This document shows, piece after piece, positions 11,593 to 22,509 of a DNA stretch of 64,000 nt; position 1 is the stretch's first letter; each line of letters opens with the position of its first letter. Made by a program: the position numbers and the translations under genes. This DNA is from Toxorhynchites rutilus septentrionalis (Eukaryota > Arthropoda > Insecta > Diptera > Culicidae), in assembly GCF_029784135.1 (NCBI RefSeq), contig NC_073746.1, positions 1,570,136 through 1,634,135 of the forward strand. The letters are read 5' to 3'. Below the pieces are notes generated by a model. That model saw nothing but the letters and a program-made list of their open reading frames with translations, ran no database searches and had not been told where the DNA came from.

Positions 11593-11892
11593 TTACTGAT
11601 GAGTTGAGTGCTGTTGAGGGATGGCCGTTGGCTGCTCTGCTGCAATCGCGGGGTCTATCTCTATTGGTAGAGGACATAGCTTCGTGATGGGCCTCTTGAT
11701 TAAGTTGACGCTGTTTGGCAACTTCACGGTAGCAACACGTATTAGTCCATCTTGTCCTGGGTGAGTGGCCACTACTCTTCCCATCGACCATCGGCCAATC
11801 GGTAGGTTGTCATCGCGTATCAGCACAATCGATCCATTGAGAAGATTAGGATTTATAGTTGTCCATTTATATCGAGTTTGTAGTGTGGACAA
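11593..11892 (-). CDS. BEL copy 1 integrase C-terminal domain (after the nonsense codon)
   Basis: The DUF5641-type tail of BEL integrases: GSIVLIRDDNLPIGRWSMGRV, THPGQDGLIRVATVK and IKRPITKLCPLP. It is in the same frame as the upstream integrase, separated only by the TAA at about 11890. Copy 2 carries the equivalent tail joined to its integrase, which confirms that the two pieces belong together. Confidence 0.9.
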   Translation of the reverse strand: MSTLQTRYKWTTINPNLLNGSIVLIRDDNLPIGRWSMGRVVATHPGQDGLIRVATVKLPNSVNLIKRPITKLCPLPIEIDPAIAAEQPTAIPQQHSTHQ

Positions 11893-13104
11893 TTACTCCT
11901 CGTGCCAACGTTTCCAAAAATGTTGTGTTATGCGCTGAATCTTCTGCCAGTTGTCGAGACGATTCTCGGGGATTTCATCCAGATTGGGCTCAGGAACTGC
12001 TAACAGTGGGCGGCCTATCAGGAAATGTCCCGGCGTTAAGGCTTGCAGATCATTTGGATCTGATGATAGCGGAGTTATAGGACGTGAATTTAAACAGGCC
12101 TCTATTTGGGCTAAAACGGTGGTAAATGATTCGGCTGACAAATGGTTGTTGCCCACAATTCTGCGCATATGGTGCTTGAAGGATTTGACGCACGCTTCCC
12201 AAAGACCACCAAATGTGGGAGCGTGTGGGGGGATGAAATGGAATTCAATCTTGAGAGCAGCAGCTTCCATGTACACTGCTTGCTTATGTTGTTGTGATAG
12301 AAATAATCGACGTAGATCTCGGAGTTCACGCTGAGCTGCAGTGAAATTTGTTGCGTTGTCGCAGTAAATGGTGCTGGGGATTCCCCTGCGGGCGACGAAT
12401 CGACGTAGTGCTGCTATGAAGGCCGCTGAACTGAGGTCAGATACGAGCTCGAGATGTGCCGCCTTGACAACTAGGCATACAAATACTGCCACGTAAGCCT
12501 TCACTGGGGCTCCTTTGCGCGTGTTTGGTTTTAAATAAATCGGACCTGCATAGTCGATTCCCACAAATTTGAATGGATGTGCTTGTGATATTCTTGCAGG
12601 GGGCAGTTGACCCATTAGCTGTTCAATACTTCTAGGTTTTGCTTTAGCACAAATAACACAGTTATGGACGACCTTCCGGGCAAGGTTACGACCTCCTAGA
12701 GGCCAAAACTCATGTTGCACTATTGATAAAAGCAGCTGAGGTCCCCCGTGCAAGCTTCGTTCATGGGCAGAGGTAGCAATTTGAAGCGATAGTGGGTGTT
12801 TGTCAGGTAACACTAGAGGATGTTTTGTATCATACGGTATGTCAGCATGTTGTAGACGCCCTCCAACACGTATAAGGCCGTCTTGAAGCTTCGGATTGAG
12901 ATAACGAAGGCGTGAGGAACGAGATACTGGGTTTCCTTTAGCTAAAGCTTCCAATTCGCGATGAAAATATTCTTGCTGAGCGACACGAACTAGTGATAAT
13001 GTTGCTCCATGGATTTCGTCGTTAGTAATCGAACCTATACGTGGAGAGTCCTTCGACGAGCAATTGTGCACGAAACGAGTTTGAAACGGTGAGATGTAGA
13101 GCAA
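11893..13104 (-). CDS. BEL copy 1 integrase
   Basis: Inserts element DNA into the genome. An N-terminal zinc-binding region (HERSLHGGPQLLL then CVICAKAK) is followed by the DDE core: GIDYAGPIYLK (about residue 183), YCDNATNF (about 249) and FGGLWEACVKSFKHH (about 303). All three catalytic positions are present. The frame stops at a TAA directly after FWKRWHEE, and the same frame continues immediately into the C-terminal domain, so this is a single nonsense codon. It belongs to the polyprotein; its ATG is not a true start. Confidence 0.92.
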   Translation of the reverse strand: MLYISPFQTRFVHNCSSKDSPRIGSITNDEIHGATLSLVRVAQQEYFHRELEALAKGNPVSRSSRLRYLNPKLQDGLIRVGGRLQHADIPYDTKHPLVLPDKHPLSLQIATSAHERSLHGGPQLLLSIVQHEFWPLGGRNLARKVVHNCVICAKAKPRSIEQLMGQLPPARISQAHPFKFVGIDYAGPIYLKPNTRKGAPVKAYVAVFVCLVVKAAHLELVSDLSSAAFIAALRRFVARRGIPSTIYCDNATNFTAAQRELRDLRRLFLSQQHKQAVYMEAAALKIEFHFIPPHAPTFGGLWEACVKSFKHHMRRIVGNNHLSAESFTTVLAQIEACLNSRPITPLSSDPNDLQALTPGHFLIGRPLLAVPEPNLDEIPENRLDNWQKIQRITQHFWKRWHEE

Positions 13105-15304
13105 TTTTACGTGCTTCTAGAATTTTATCTGTTTGTGGATACGACAGTATTATGTTTTCCGGCCAACGTTGATTGGTATTCGATAGCCAGATAGGTCCAT
13201 TCCACCAAAGGGAATTTTCCACGATGCCATATGCTTGTACTCCTCTAGAAATTAAATCGGCAGGGTTTTCTGCGCTAGGAACGTGTCTCCATATTGCGCA
13301 CGAGGTGAGTCGCTGGATTTCCGCGACCCTGTTTGCCACGAACGTCTGCCAAGTCGAAGGTGTAGCGGCTAGCCAGTGCAGGACAATGGTTGAATCTGTC
13401 CATAAAATAATGTTGTTATGCTGACCGATGCTTTCCATCACCATTTGTAAGAGGTGTGAAAGAAGAAGAGCTGCGCAGAGTTCCAGACGAGCTATTGATT
13501 TTACTTCAAGAGGAGCGATACGAGATTTGGCCGCAATCAAATGAACCACACAAGAACCGTTTTCAGCGATGGATCGCATGTATATACAAGCTCCATACGC
13601 TCTTTCGGAGGCGTCCCTGAAACCATGCAGCTCGATGTTGTCGAAACTATTCAGCGATGAGATGAAACGAGGAATACGGAGATCCTTGAGGAAGGCAATA
13701 TGCTGCTGATAATCTAGCCACATTTGCTGGACAGTAGGCGGTAAACAATAGTCCCATGGATAATCTTGCTTCCATAATGTTTGAACAATCATCTTTGCTA
13801 GGACGATCACTGGACTCAATAAGCCAAGTGGGTCGAACAGACTTGACATTTGTGACACGATAATTCTTTTGGTGTATCTACTAACTGGAGACCAAGTTGG
13901 TATTTTATAACTGAGAACATCTGTAGAAGGTTCCCACAACAGACCCAGCGTTTTAACTGTTTGGTCAGCGTCGAGATCGAGAAGGGTTCTTGTTTCCCTT
14001 AGTTGCTCATGGAATATTTCGAGAACATTTTGCGAGTTAGATGAAAATTTGCGTAGCGTGAATCCTGCCGAATGCAGCATAGCGACGATTTGTGTGCATG
14101 TACTCTTCAGCGTATCAATGTTGTTGCAGCCGAATAACAAGTCATCCATATAGAAACTCGTTCGAACTACAGGAGCAGCTAAAGGATAGTTTTCAGCTTC
14201 ATCTTCGGCGAGCTGCTGTAGCACCCGAGTTGCGAGAAACGGAGCACTGTTTGTTCCATATGTTACTGTTTGAAGCTGGAATATTTTCAACGGAGATTCT
14301 TTGTCATCCCGCCAATAAATCCTCTGCAGAGGCTGATCTGTGTAGTGTACCCAAATTTGGCGGTACATTTTTTCTATGTCCGCGCTTATGACATAGGCGT
14401 GCATACGAAAGCGCATGACAAGCGCAATCAGTGTATTCTGGATAGTAGGTCCAGCAAGAAGAACGTCGTTTAGTGAAACACCTGACTGAGATTTGCAGGA
14501 CGCATCGAATACCGTCCGCAATTTTGTCGTAGAGCTTTCCGGGCGTAATATTGCATGGTGCGGCAAGAAATATTGAGGTGAATCATCGATTTCTTCGGGG
14601 GAAATTTCCTTCATATGCCCAAGGTTGACATATTCATGAATAAATTCACGATATAGTTGTTTCATTTCAGAATTTGAATCAAATTTCCGCTCTAGTGCTA
14701 GGAAGCGACGCCGAGCATTGAATTTGTTATCAGTCAGTTGTGGTAATAAATCGTTTCTTTTTGGAAGTTTCACAACATATTTTCCTTTAGAGTCACGCGA
14801 GAAATTATTTTTGAAATGTGTTTCACATTGCTGCTCTGATGGCGACCAAGCGTTTTCCGTTGAGCAAGATTCAATTTCCCAGAATTTTTTCACTAAATTG
14901 TCGATATTATCGAGACGACTGATATGATATGTATGATGAGGAACGGAATCAATATTCTCTTCGCATTTCCCCGACACAACCCATCCAAATACAGTTTTTT
15001 GTAAAGTTGGGTATGCGTTTCCGACTATTATTCTACCGTATCGTAGTATTTCGGAGAAGATTTCATTGCCGAGGATAGCATCAATAGGACCTGGCATGTT
15101 AAATGTAGGATCCGCTAGTGTTGCGTGGGTGGGAAGATTCCACTGAGAACAATCGACGACACGAGATGGCATTACACTAGAGATCGACGGCAGAATGAAG
15201 AACGACATTTTCTTCCGATACGAAGCACAGGTTCGTGATGAGATGACAGTAACTACAGAATGTTCAACCTTAGTGATACTGGAACCAATTCCAGCTATAT
15301 TCAT
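13022..15304 (-). CDS. pol: BEL copy 1 protease C-part, reverse transcriptase and RNase H
   Basis: Copies element RNA into DNA. The 760-residue frame opens with the end of the aspartic protease domain (IAGIGSS, MPGPIDAILGNEIF, TVFGWVVSG). RT follows, with HHAILRPESSTTKLRTVFD, YVISADIEKMYRQI, the catalytic box FYMDDLLFG at about residue 385 (near 14141-14150) and LGLLWEP. RNase H then shows GFRDASERAYGAC, KSRIAPLEVKSIARLELCAA, WTDSTIVLHWL and HVPSAENPADLISRG. A frameshift near 13105 moves the integrase to the next frame, so the last ~25 residues here are spurious. Two frame changes (about 15420 and 15318) separate it from Gag. Confidence 0.92.
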   Translation of the reverse strand: MNIAGIGSSITKVEHSVVTVISSRTCASYRKKMSFFILPSISSVMPSRVVDCSQWNLPTHATLADPTFNMPGPIDAILGNEIFSEILRYGRIIVGNAYPTLQKTVFGWVVSGKCEENIDSVPHHTYHISRLDNIDNLVKKFWEIESCSTENAWSPSEQQCETHFKNNFSRDSKGKYVVKLPKRNDLLPQLTDNKFNARRRFLALERKFDSNSEMKQLYREFIHEYVNLGHMKEISPEEIDDSPQYFLPHHAILRPESSTTKLRTVFDASCKSQSGVSLNDVLLAGPTIQNTLIALVMRFRMHAYVISADIEKMYRQIWVHYTDQPLQRIYWRDDKESPLKIFQLQTVTYGTNSAPFLATRVLQQLAEDEAENYPLAAPVVRTSFYMDDLLFGCNNIDTLKSTCTQIVAMLHSAGFTLRKFSSNSQNVLEIFHEQLRETRTLLDLDADQTVKTLGLLWEPSTDVLSYKIPTWSPVSRYTKRIIVSQMSSLFDPLGLLSPVIVLAKMIVQTLWKQDYPWDYCLPPTVQQMWLDYQQHIAFLKDLRIPRFISSLNSFDNIELHGFRDASERAYGACIYMRSIAENGSCVVHLIAAKSRIAPLEVKSIARLELCAALLLSHLLQMVMESIGQHNNIILWTDSTIVLHWLAATPSTWQTFVANRVAEIQRLTSCAIWRHVPSAENPADLISRGVQAYGIVENSLWWNGPIWLSNTNQRWPENIILSYPQTDKILEARKIALHLTVSNSFRAQLLVEGLSTYRFDY

Positions 15305-15331
15305 CGGCGAGATAGCGACGTAACGATTCGC

Positions 15332-16963
15332 TCATAAAACTGCACTGTGAGCCACAATCCAGCAGGATACGAGCGGGAAATGGATTTCCATTTTTATCTT
15401 CGAAGATGACCAGCGCTGTCCATAGGAATCCATATCCTTGTTGGTACAATATTGAGTTGCGAGTGTCTCAGGCGGGTTGTTTGTTAGCTCGTCACTGGAC
15501 GCAGGGTTTGCAAAGTGCGCAGATCGAAACGAGTTGGGATCAGTTAACGATGATCTCATCGGAGGAGAAAGTGATGACGTTCGAGGATCAGGAATGGCAA
15601 GGTGGTTTGGAGATAGTTCTTGAGATGACGACGCTGATTGTTGATGCTGTTGACTGACGTAAGTCGACGACTGAGACAAAGGATGTGGTCGCTCGAGAGG
15701 TGGAAAATGTAGAAGTGTGTGGTGCTTGCGACTACATTCACGACAATTTGATGACGGACACACCTTGCAACTATGGGATGCCGTTTTTAGACAGTTTAGA
15801 CACAATCGATTTGACTTTGCAAATTCTAAACGTCCACGTGGAGTTAGTTTGCGAAATTGTCCGCAATTTCCGAGGAAGTGATCTTGACTACAATGCTGAC
15901 ACTTGCGAGAGGCGGAGAGGTTAGACTCAACTACATGATAGGTTATTGGTTTCGATTTATTCTTCGGTTCAACAGGGCGGGATGTATCACGTGGCTCAAT
16001 TTGCGGTGCGAGAGATTGGAGAACCCGAGCATGATTCTGCAAGAAGTTTATCATTTCAACATACGATGGCATTCCGTCGTTGACAACTCCGTCTTCACGG
16101 ACAGTATTTTGCGAGGAAAAGTTCTCCCATTCTCGGAGAGTTCGATTATCCAAACGAAGGCTAAGCTGGTACACAAGAATGGAACTCCAGCGATCTGCTG
16201 GTTCACCAAGCCGTTTCAACACGGATATATTTCTCTCGAAACTATCAACCAGAACGAGAAGTGACTCTGAAGACTCTCGACGCATCGCAGGGGTGTCAAA
16301 AATTCCTTTGATGTGACATTTAATTAACATTTTTTTATTGTTGTACCGATTGATCAATGTCTTCCAGGCCAATGCATAGTTTTCGGAAGTAACAGTTATC
16401 GAATCGATTACTCGAGACGCATCACCTTTCAGGCAACCCTTCAGATATTGAAACTTTTGAATAGGGTTCAACTGCCCACACGAATGAACAGCTGCGTCGA
16501 ATGAATCGCGAAACGACGGCCATTCTTCTAACCTTCCACTGAAATCAGGTAATTTCAACTCTGGATACTTAATGTGATTAATTTGAGTCGTAGGTTGATT
16601 TATTCGTTGTACACTTGCAGCTTGCGTCGGCAGGTTTGCATTCAAAAACGTTTTGCAATTATAATAAATTTCCTCAATTTCATCGAGAGATTTCTCATTT
16701 TCTTTCCTAGCATTCGGCACTAATTGTAGAAGCTCCAAAATCGTATTGCGATATTCCACGAATAGTTCCTCTAATCGAGCCAACCTTACCATAACCTGTC
16801 CCGCATCATTTTCCGATTCAAAATTCTCTACAAACTCGCTAATTCTATAAATCGATCGTCTTATCATGGCTGCCCGACTCTGGACAATGGAGGTCCTTTC
16901 ATCTGACCCTTTTTCAATGGCGGATTTTCCGCCCGACTTGCTATCTATCTCTGATTTTTCCAT
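15332..16963 (-). CDS. gag: BEL copy 1 Gag (capsid/nucleocapsid), running into the protease region out of frame
   Basis: Forms the virus-like particle and packages element RNA. The start is ATG 16963 (MEKSEIDSKSG). A coiled N-terminal region is followed by the BEL-type capsid block (DUF1759-like: LPDFSGRLEEWPSFRDSF, IQKFQYLKGCLKGDASRVI, LINRYNN, FERNISVLKRLGEP), then cysteine-rich knuckles (CQHCSQDHFLGNCGQF, RLCLNCLKTASHSC, CRECSRKHHTLLH) and a Ser/Pro-rich linker. The last ~30 residues (after about 15420) are read in the wrong frame: the protease motif LLDCGSQ lies in another frame over the same bases. In intact relatives Gag and Pol are one long frame, so this is a lesion and not a stop site. 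Confidence 0.9.
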   Translation of the reverse strand: MEKSEIDSKSGGKSAIEKGSDERTSIVQSRAAMIRRSIYRISEFVENFESENDAGQVMVRLARLEELFVEYRNTILELLQLVPNARKENEKSLDEIEEIYYNCKTFLNANLPTQAASVQRINQPTTQINHIKYPELKLPDFSGRLEEWPSFRDSFDAAVHSCGQLNPIQKFQYLKGCLKGDASRVIDSITVTSENYALAWKTLINRYNNKKMLIKCHIKGIFDTPAMRRESSESLLVLVDSFERNISVLKRLGEPADRWSSILVYQLSLRLDNRTLREWENFSSQNTVREDGVVNDGMPSYVEMINFLQNHARVLQSLAPQIEPRDTSRPVEPKNKSKPITYHVVESNLSASRKCQHCSQDHFLGNCGQFRKLTPRGRLEFAKSNRLCLNCLKTASHSCKVCPSSNCRECSRKHHTLLHFPPLERPHPLSQSSTYVSQQHQQSASSSQELSPNHLAIPDPRTSSLSPPMRSSLTDPNSFRSAHFANPASSDELTNNPPETLATQYCTNKDMDSYGQRWSSSKIKMEIHFPLVSCWIVAHSAVL

Positions 16964-17493
16964 TGCAATTGCCCTGTTAAGCTAACACAGAACGAACCCA
17001 CCTGGTTTTTTGAGTACGATGATCTCTCGACAACGACAATCCAACGAGGCGGTCCGCTACTTATCTTTTGCGTGTGCAATACGTGCACTGTATACCGGAA
17101 GTAAAATTCACCAATTTTTCTTTTACACTTTTTCTTTTATACGATTCCACTTCTATAATTAATTATCACACCCGAATCGTCTTCGACTTTCGCTAATCCA
17201 ATCAATTCCAGTTAATTTCTAACCGCGTGGTCATAACCACCGTTCATAAGTTCACAGCGTTTCGAGAATTTTACACTATAAAATCTGTACGTGTTCGAGA
17301 ACTTCGCGTTATTAGCCTTTCGAAAACACTTTTACGCCAAAGCACTGTTCGGCTCTTCAACCGCTCAGCCGGATAAATTCGCGCAAATTTCCACAATCGT
17401 ATCACCATGCCGTGTATGGCTCGACAACTTTCGACATTTATTTCCACTATGATCGGAACTTCGCGACGATATTTAATCCGGTTCGAAGGACCA
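16964..17493 (-). promoter_or_regulatory. BEL copy 1 leader with candidate primer-binding site
   Basis: Untranslated leader between 5' LTR and gag. Its first bases on the minus strand, TGGTCCTTCGAACCGGATT, abut the LTR as a primer-binding site should, starting TGG. I could not match them to a particular tRNA end. Confidence 0.6.
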
Positions 17494-17854
17494 TGTTCGA
17501 GACGAGATTACGGTAAGCCTAATCGCGACAACGTTTGCGTAAAAGCGCCTAAAATTCGCGGCTAAATTCGACACCGAGAATGACACGTATTCCGACAGTA
17601 TTCTTCCAAAGATGACGAGAAGCAAAAGAACGTGTTATAGGTTCAACTGGTTTGTTCAAAGTGAACGTATATTTCGTATACTTCTTTTGTGACTGGTGGT
17701 CAAGCGCGGCAAAGAACTAAAAGTCGATAGTGCTGGACAAAGGCTATTGATTTGGTATCGATTATCCTATTATCTGTTCAATTTGAGGCAATAATCTTTT
17801 AGGGTGGTGCGCGAAATATTGGATTCCAATTATTTTTTAACTATGGTTTGAACA
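17494..17854 (-). repeat. BEL copy 1 5' LTR
   Basis: 361 bp, the partner of 11158-11518. In minus orientation it is followed by the candidate primer-binding site and the ~530-bp leader (16964-17493). Confidence 0.97.
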
Positions 17855-17859
17855 AATTT
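17855..17859. repeat. Target-site duplication, right
   Basis: AATTT, matching 11153-11157. Confidence 0.85.
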
Positions 17860-18594
17860 TAATGAAGATTTTTGCATAAAATAACATTTTATTGCATTCA
17901 TTTATTGCAGATTCTTACTATTTCCAGCACTTAACATGAAAACAACAAACAAAATAGTTGAAAAAACTACACAATTGAAAAATTAACGATGCTTGTTTTT
18001 TTTGCAGAATTTGCAATCATTTTATTATTGGTTTTGATTGTCACTCTTTTGCAAATGCTTAAAAATAAAAATTATAGGCTGTATCGATACCTGTAAATGA
18101 TGTTAAAATGAAGGCTATAACCCAAAGAATTTTAGGGTTTTGATTATTCATTTATTTATAACATTAAAGTTCAGTAAATTTACATTTGAAAATGAAGTGT
18201 TCGGAATTTGAATCATGCGTCGAAACTTGATTCATATTTCGAACACTACTTCAATATTAATTTTAATGAAGATTTCTGCATAAAATATAATTTTTTTCAC
18301 CCATTTATTGTAGCACTTAACATGAAAGCAAAAAACAAAATAGTTGAAACAATCACAAAAGCTGAAAAAATGGTCTATGTTTGTTTTTTACGGAATTTTC
18401 TAACGCAAACATTTTATCATTGGTTTTGATTGTCACTCTTTTGCAAATGTATAATATTATAAATTATAGGCTGTATCGCTACCTGTAAATGATGTCAAAA
18501 TGAAGCCTATACCTCAAAGAATATCTGTGTTTTAATTATTGTCTATAACATAAAAGTTTAGTAAATTTACTTAAAATTTGAGTAAATGCTGTAG

Positions 18595-18951
18595 TTGTTT
18601 TCTGGTACAGCATACACTACATCGATGGGTTGGGAGGAGAACATCACCCGACAAATGCAATATGAACATCAAGTTTCAGGAAAATCTGTATTTTCAAAAA
18701 TTCAAAAACTACGTCGAGATCAACCACAAAATATCAAAAATCAAATTCTCTTGAAATATCAGCATGTTTGGGGTTATCATCAAGGTGTAAAAATTATAAG
18801 TCACCTTGTCTATCAATTTACAAGGATCAACATACCAACACAATTTTATCATGACGGTCCATTTAAAGGGGGGAAGCAATTAACGATGGAAGTATTTAAT
18901 TTTTTTAATTTTTCTCCTGAATTTCATAGTAAAGTATTCAGACACATTTGA
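18595..18951 (+). CDS. Hypothetical 118-residue frame
   Basis: Starts MFSGTAYTTSMGWEEN and ends VFRHI. It is moderately charged, has no membrane segment or motif I recognise, and is not a TE domain I know. Composition is protein-like (QMQYEHQVSGKSVFSKIQKL, LLKYQHVWGYHQGV), but no splice context or relatives can be judged from the sequence. It may be a relic of an old element next to the tandem repeat. Confidence 0.25.
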   Translation: MFSGTAYTTSMGWEENITRQMQYEHQVSGKSVFSKIQKLRRDQPQNIKNQILLKYQHVWGYHQGVKIISHLVYQFTRINIPTQFYHDGPFKGGKQLTMEVFNFFNFSPEFHSKVFRHI

Positions 18952-18959
18952 TAAGTTCC

Positions 18960-21900
18960 TGTTTAGTTATTAAAACCCCCGGAATCCAATGAAAACTTTC
19001 AATATTTGTTTTACCGATAAAATTAGACAACGCACCTGGTTTTCTGATGCTTGAATTGAGTGAAAAACAGACCCTAAATCCCATCAATCTCATGACATTC
19101 CGACCTTCCAAGCTCCGCTCCGTTCGCCCGTTTTAAACGGAATGGTTGGAATTTTGATTTGCCACCTTCTCCCGTCATCGATAGCAGTGCTCCGGCCGCC
19201 CGTGGGGAAGCTCTCGGAAACATCTTCATCCAGCCAGCCAGAAGTAGGTGAGCCAGTGAGTGGTTGTCCGAAAACAAAATGTCATTCAAGTCAAGCTGTC
19301 AGCTAAGCGATCTGCGCTGGATTTTCTCAGTTGTAGAATTTTAATGGGGGAAATATATTCAAACTCTTCCCCATTTGTCTCGGCCGGGGCGAACACACGC
19401 ACAGCGATTTGGGGAGGAACAGTTTCCCGGGCCATTTTGACGTCTCTGTTTGTCGTGTTTGTTTAATATAGAAATTTAATTATCACACGGTTTCGGTTTT
19501 TTTTTCCGTTTGTTTCATGGCTCCTCCCATCGCGTAAAATAATGACATTCCCCATGGCTCCCGGACAGGATGAAAAATGGTTTTATTTTAATGCATTATA
19601 TTTCTGATCGCTTGACGTTCGTCTCCTCTCGCAGCTTATCGTTTCGAAATGAACACAAATTGTTGCCTAGCTTTCAATTGACGCAAATCGGTTCAACCGT
19701 GAATCACAGAGAGAGAGGTGCGATGACGTGCGATTATTTTCCGGAATACAAATTCTTGCGGTGTGATTGACTATTCTTGTGCGGTTTTGGATATCAATAG
19801 ATGTGACAAAACTCTTCCACTGACGTCTGCTGACTGTTGTTTCTTCGTTCGGTTTGTCGAGGAGGCCAATTTCCACACGCACCAACCGAACGCTTTTCCG
19901 CGCCGCATCGATGAATAATGGGTCGGATGGTTCCACGGACCACTTTTGGCAGTAACTCTTTCGTTCTTAATATTTTTATGACCACTATCTAACCACGCGT
20001 TATTTCTCGCCTCTTTCGTCGGACGTCAGCCGCGTGAAGAATCCGTTCGCGCGCAATAAAGTCAACCAGCGATTAAATATTAATCTTTCCATGTGATATT
20101 CATCAGACGTTATTATGTTATTCGGGAGATTTTATTTTCCCACCCCGACTTTATCGCTTCGGAAGACATAAAACGGTCCAGTTAATAATGAAGGTAAGTT
20201 GCACAATTCTTCTGGTGACTCTCCTAATGGTGTTTTGGATAGAGCGTTTCTGAATTAGTCAAAATTGTTTCGATCCGCCGAAAATAGGCATCCGAAATTC
20301 GTAAAATATTGAATTTACGGTGGCAACTGGAATGATTCCATTGATCCTCGGCAGACGAACGCGAAACGGAAGGGTGACAAAATGAAAAACACGTTTATGG
20401 TGGTGGGAGGATGAGGTGAGGGGAGAATGTGAAATTATGAAAAATACATCCGAAGAGAGTTTTTGATTTATGCACGGTGAATGTGTTGTGTTTATGAGAC
20501 AACTAGCACGAAGCTACAAGAAAATAACGTGGAACAATGCCATCGCGGAGCATGTTCCGTTTCATCATGGCTGGATGGGCCGAGCCTGGGCCTGGGTTCG
20601 GGTATGAATAACATAAAGTTGTCAGCTGCTGGCCTTTGGCACCCGCAATATGTTACAGCAAAGTGCATCGAAGAGGGAGAAGCGAGCAGCACTCATAAAT
20701 GCTGTTTATAATGCCGATGATTGAACGCCTCGGCGACTGCCATAAGCAGGTGGGAGTCATTTAGCTGAAAAAGGTTAGGACGGGAAGGGTACGCCCACCT
20801 TGGGTTGGAGAAGGCAACCGATTGTCGGTTCTGTGATGTGTCACATGCTCCGGAATGGTTTTTGTCGATTCACAACATAATTAAAGCTGTGGAATGACAT
20901 GTGAATTGATAACTGAGCATTCGGAGCATTAAGCGGATAATAATCATCTTACCGTTCCTCAGAACAAATGAAAATCACTGGAACTGATTATCAGATTCAA
21001 CTCCATACAATTCCAAATTGATTGTATATAAATTACCACCGTTAACGGAGTGATGAGCAACGCGTTGCACCGATCAATCATCCGCACGGGATTCCCTCTC
21101 GATTCGGAAGATTAAGTGGGTAAGCAAATCGAGGACGAAACAAATAAATCTTGGCTCGTTCCGAACCGCGTGCATCGGTCAATCCAAACTAACGACGGAG
21201 AACAAAACAGTACTTGCATTGAGTACTTCCAAACAACACAAGTTCTAAACAACACTTCACCTCTATCGAGGCCAGAAAGAGCTCGAGAACGGCATAAGGC
21301 CGGAATGCCACTGGCACTCATCATTCTGAAGGGGTATCTTCGAAAACCACCGGTTACAACGAAACAGAAATAAACTTAATTTATTGTTATAATCAATCTG
21401 CTTAAGTAAATATATTTACCGACTAGTAAAGCGTGCAATGGGAAGAACAAAACCGTTTCCAGTCATTCAGTCAGTCAGTCAGTCAGCGGTTGTGGCCGCA
21501 GCATTCGTACCAGAGAGCCGAGATTAAAGAGAAGGAGAGAGTCAGAAGAAATAAATTTAAGATCACACATGTTTCCATTGGAGAAGTGGTGTTTGGTACC
21601 GCAAACTCCACGTTAAGCATGACCTGCTATGTGCACCGACCGGGTTGAGACAAAACAAAAAAAGGAAGACTTGGCATCGCATACGAAGTCGATCTGCGCC
21701 TCGGCTTCGCAGCATCGTTTCAAAGAGAACAATAAATTTTACCTTTCTTTTACTTGTCTCGGTTTTATTGTTTCCCCGAGAGAAAGTGCAAAACGATGGA
21801 ATGATTAATGCCAGCGTCTTTCAAATCTATTTGTGTAATGCGACTCGGCTTTATTTGTTTTTGAACTTGCAAATATGAAGTCATTCATATGTTACATTCA

Positions 21901-22509
21901 AGAAACAATGCCTTAATCCACACTAAGTTTAATTTAGTTCACGTTAACCTTTTGAAACCCCATCTCAAAGCAAATCCCCCCGAATATACTTAACTGACCA
22001 CAAGTTTTTGACTCAGTAAATCACAGTGATGAGCTGTACCCGTCAGAAACTTTTGCATTCCACTCTGCCCGACGCATCCCAATCATTATCATCATCAGCG
22101 TCATCATTACGGAGTATCAAGAGCTATTCATCGCGCTGTTGAACAAAGGCAGACCTTGTTTCGTTAAGCTCCCTGTTTCGTTCCGTTCTTTCCGCCGAAA
22201 CAAATGTTTTCCGCCCACGACTACAAAAGACCGCTCAGAATTGCTACCTTTAATGGGAAAGGAAACTGTTTGTCAAAGCCGATTTGGGGGTGACGATGTG
22301 ATGCATGTTCCGTATGGAGGAAGTTGGCAAGTCACGTGCATTCCGTGAGCTACTTCATTGTACGACATGCGACATGAGTTGGAGTGAGCTGAGAGAATTT
22401 GATTGCCGGCAGAGTTGTTGTGTTCTGTAGCAGTTTGAAAGTAATCGAATTTAAGTTTAGCCTGAAATATATTTGGCGGCCCATAATCAACGTGGTTGGA
22501 CACATACTA
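18960..22509. other. No gene or transposon protein seen
   Basis: Low-copy-looking DNA of mixed composition. It includes a (TCAG)n run at about 21465-21486. The short frames are not recognisable. It could be intron or intergenic DNA of a gene outside the window. Confidence 0.5.
21465..21486. repeat. (TCAG)n microsatellite
   Basis: About five TCAG units after AGTCATTCAG. Confidence 0.85.

Larger units (their letters stand above)
11158..17854 (-). mobile_element. BEL/Pao LTR retrotransposon, structurally complete (copy 1)
   Basis: A 6.7-kb element transcribed on the minus strand: 5' LTR at the right, leader, gag, protease, reverse transcriptase, RNase H, integrase, then 3' LTR at the left. LTRs of 361 bp start TG and end CA and differ at a single base. 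The 5-bp target duplication AATTT flanks it. A purine-containing tract (minus strand AAGGTGGCCGGCA) sits directly before the 3' LTR, and TGGTCCTTCGAACCGG sits directly after the 5' LTR as a candidate primer-binding site. The coding region carries several frameshifts and one nonsense codon, so it is probably non-autonomous as assembled. No env-like frame is seen. Confidence 0.95.
11031..18590. repeat. ~0.4-kb tandem repeat, about 2.2 units, split by BEL insertion
   Basis: Unit 1 is 11031-11157 plus 17855-18130, and unit 2 is about 18131-18525. A partial third unit runs to about 18590. Shared landmarks are AAAGTTCAGTAAATT, ATTTGAATCATGCGT, AAACTTGATTCATAT, CACTTAACATGAAA, AACAAAATAGTTGAAA, TTGGTTTTGATTGTCACTC and GGCTGTATCG. 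The units are diverged and non-coding. The BEL element sits in unit 1 with a 5-bp target duplication. Confidence 0.75.

Noticed and set aside
15406..16316. Plus-strand open frames inside the BEL gag
   Set aside because: Antisense shadows of the minus-strand Gag, with no domains of their own.
17470..17494. tRNA B-box-like GGTTCGAAGG next to the BEL LTR
   Set aside because: The spacing to the CCA-like end is too short for a tRNA gene. It is better explained as the element's primer-binding site.
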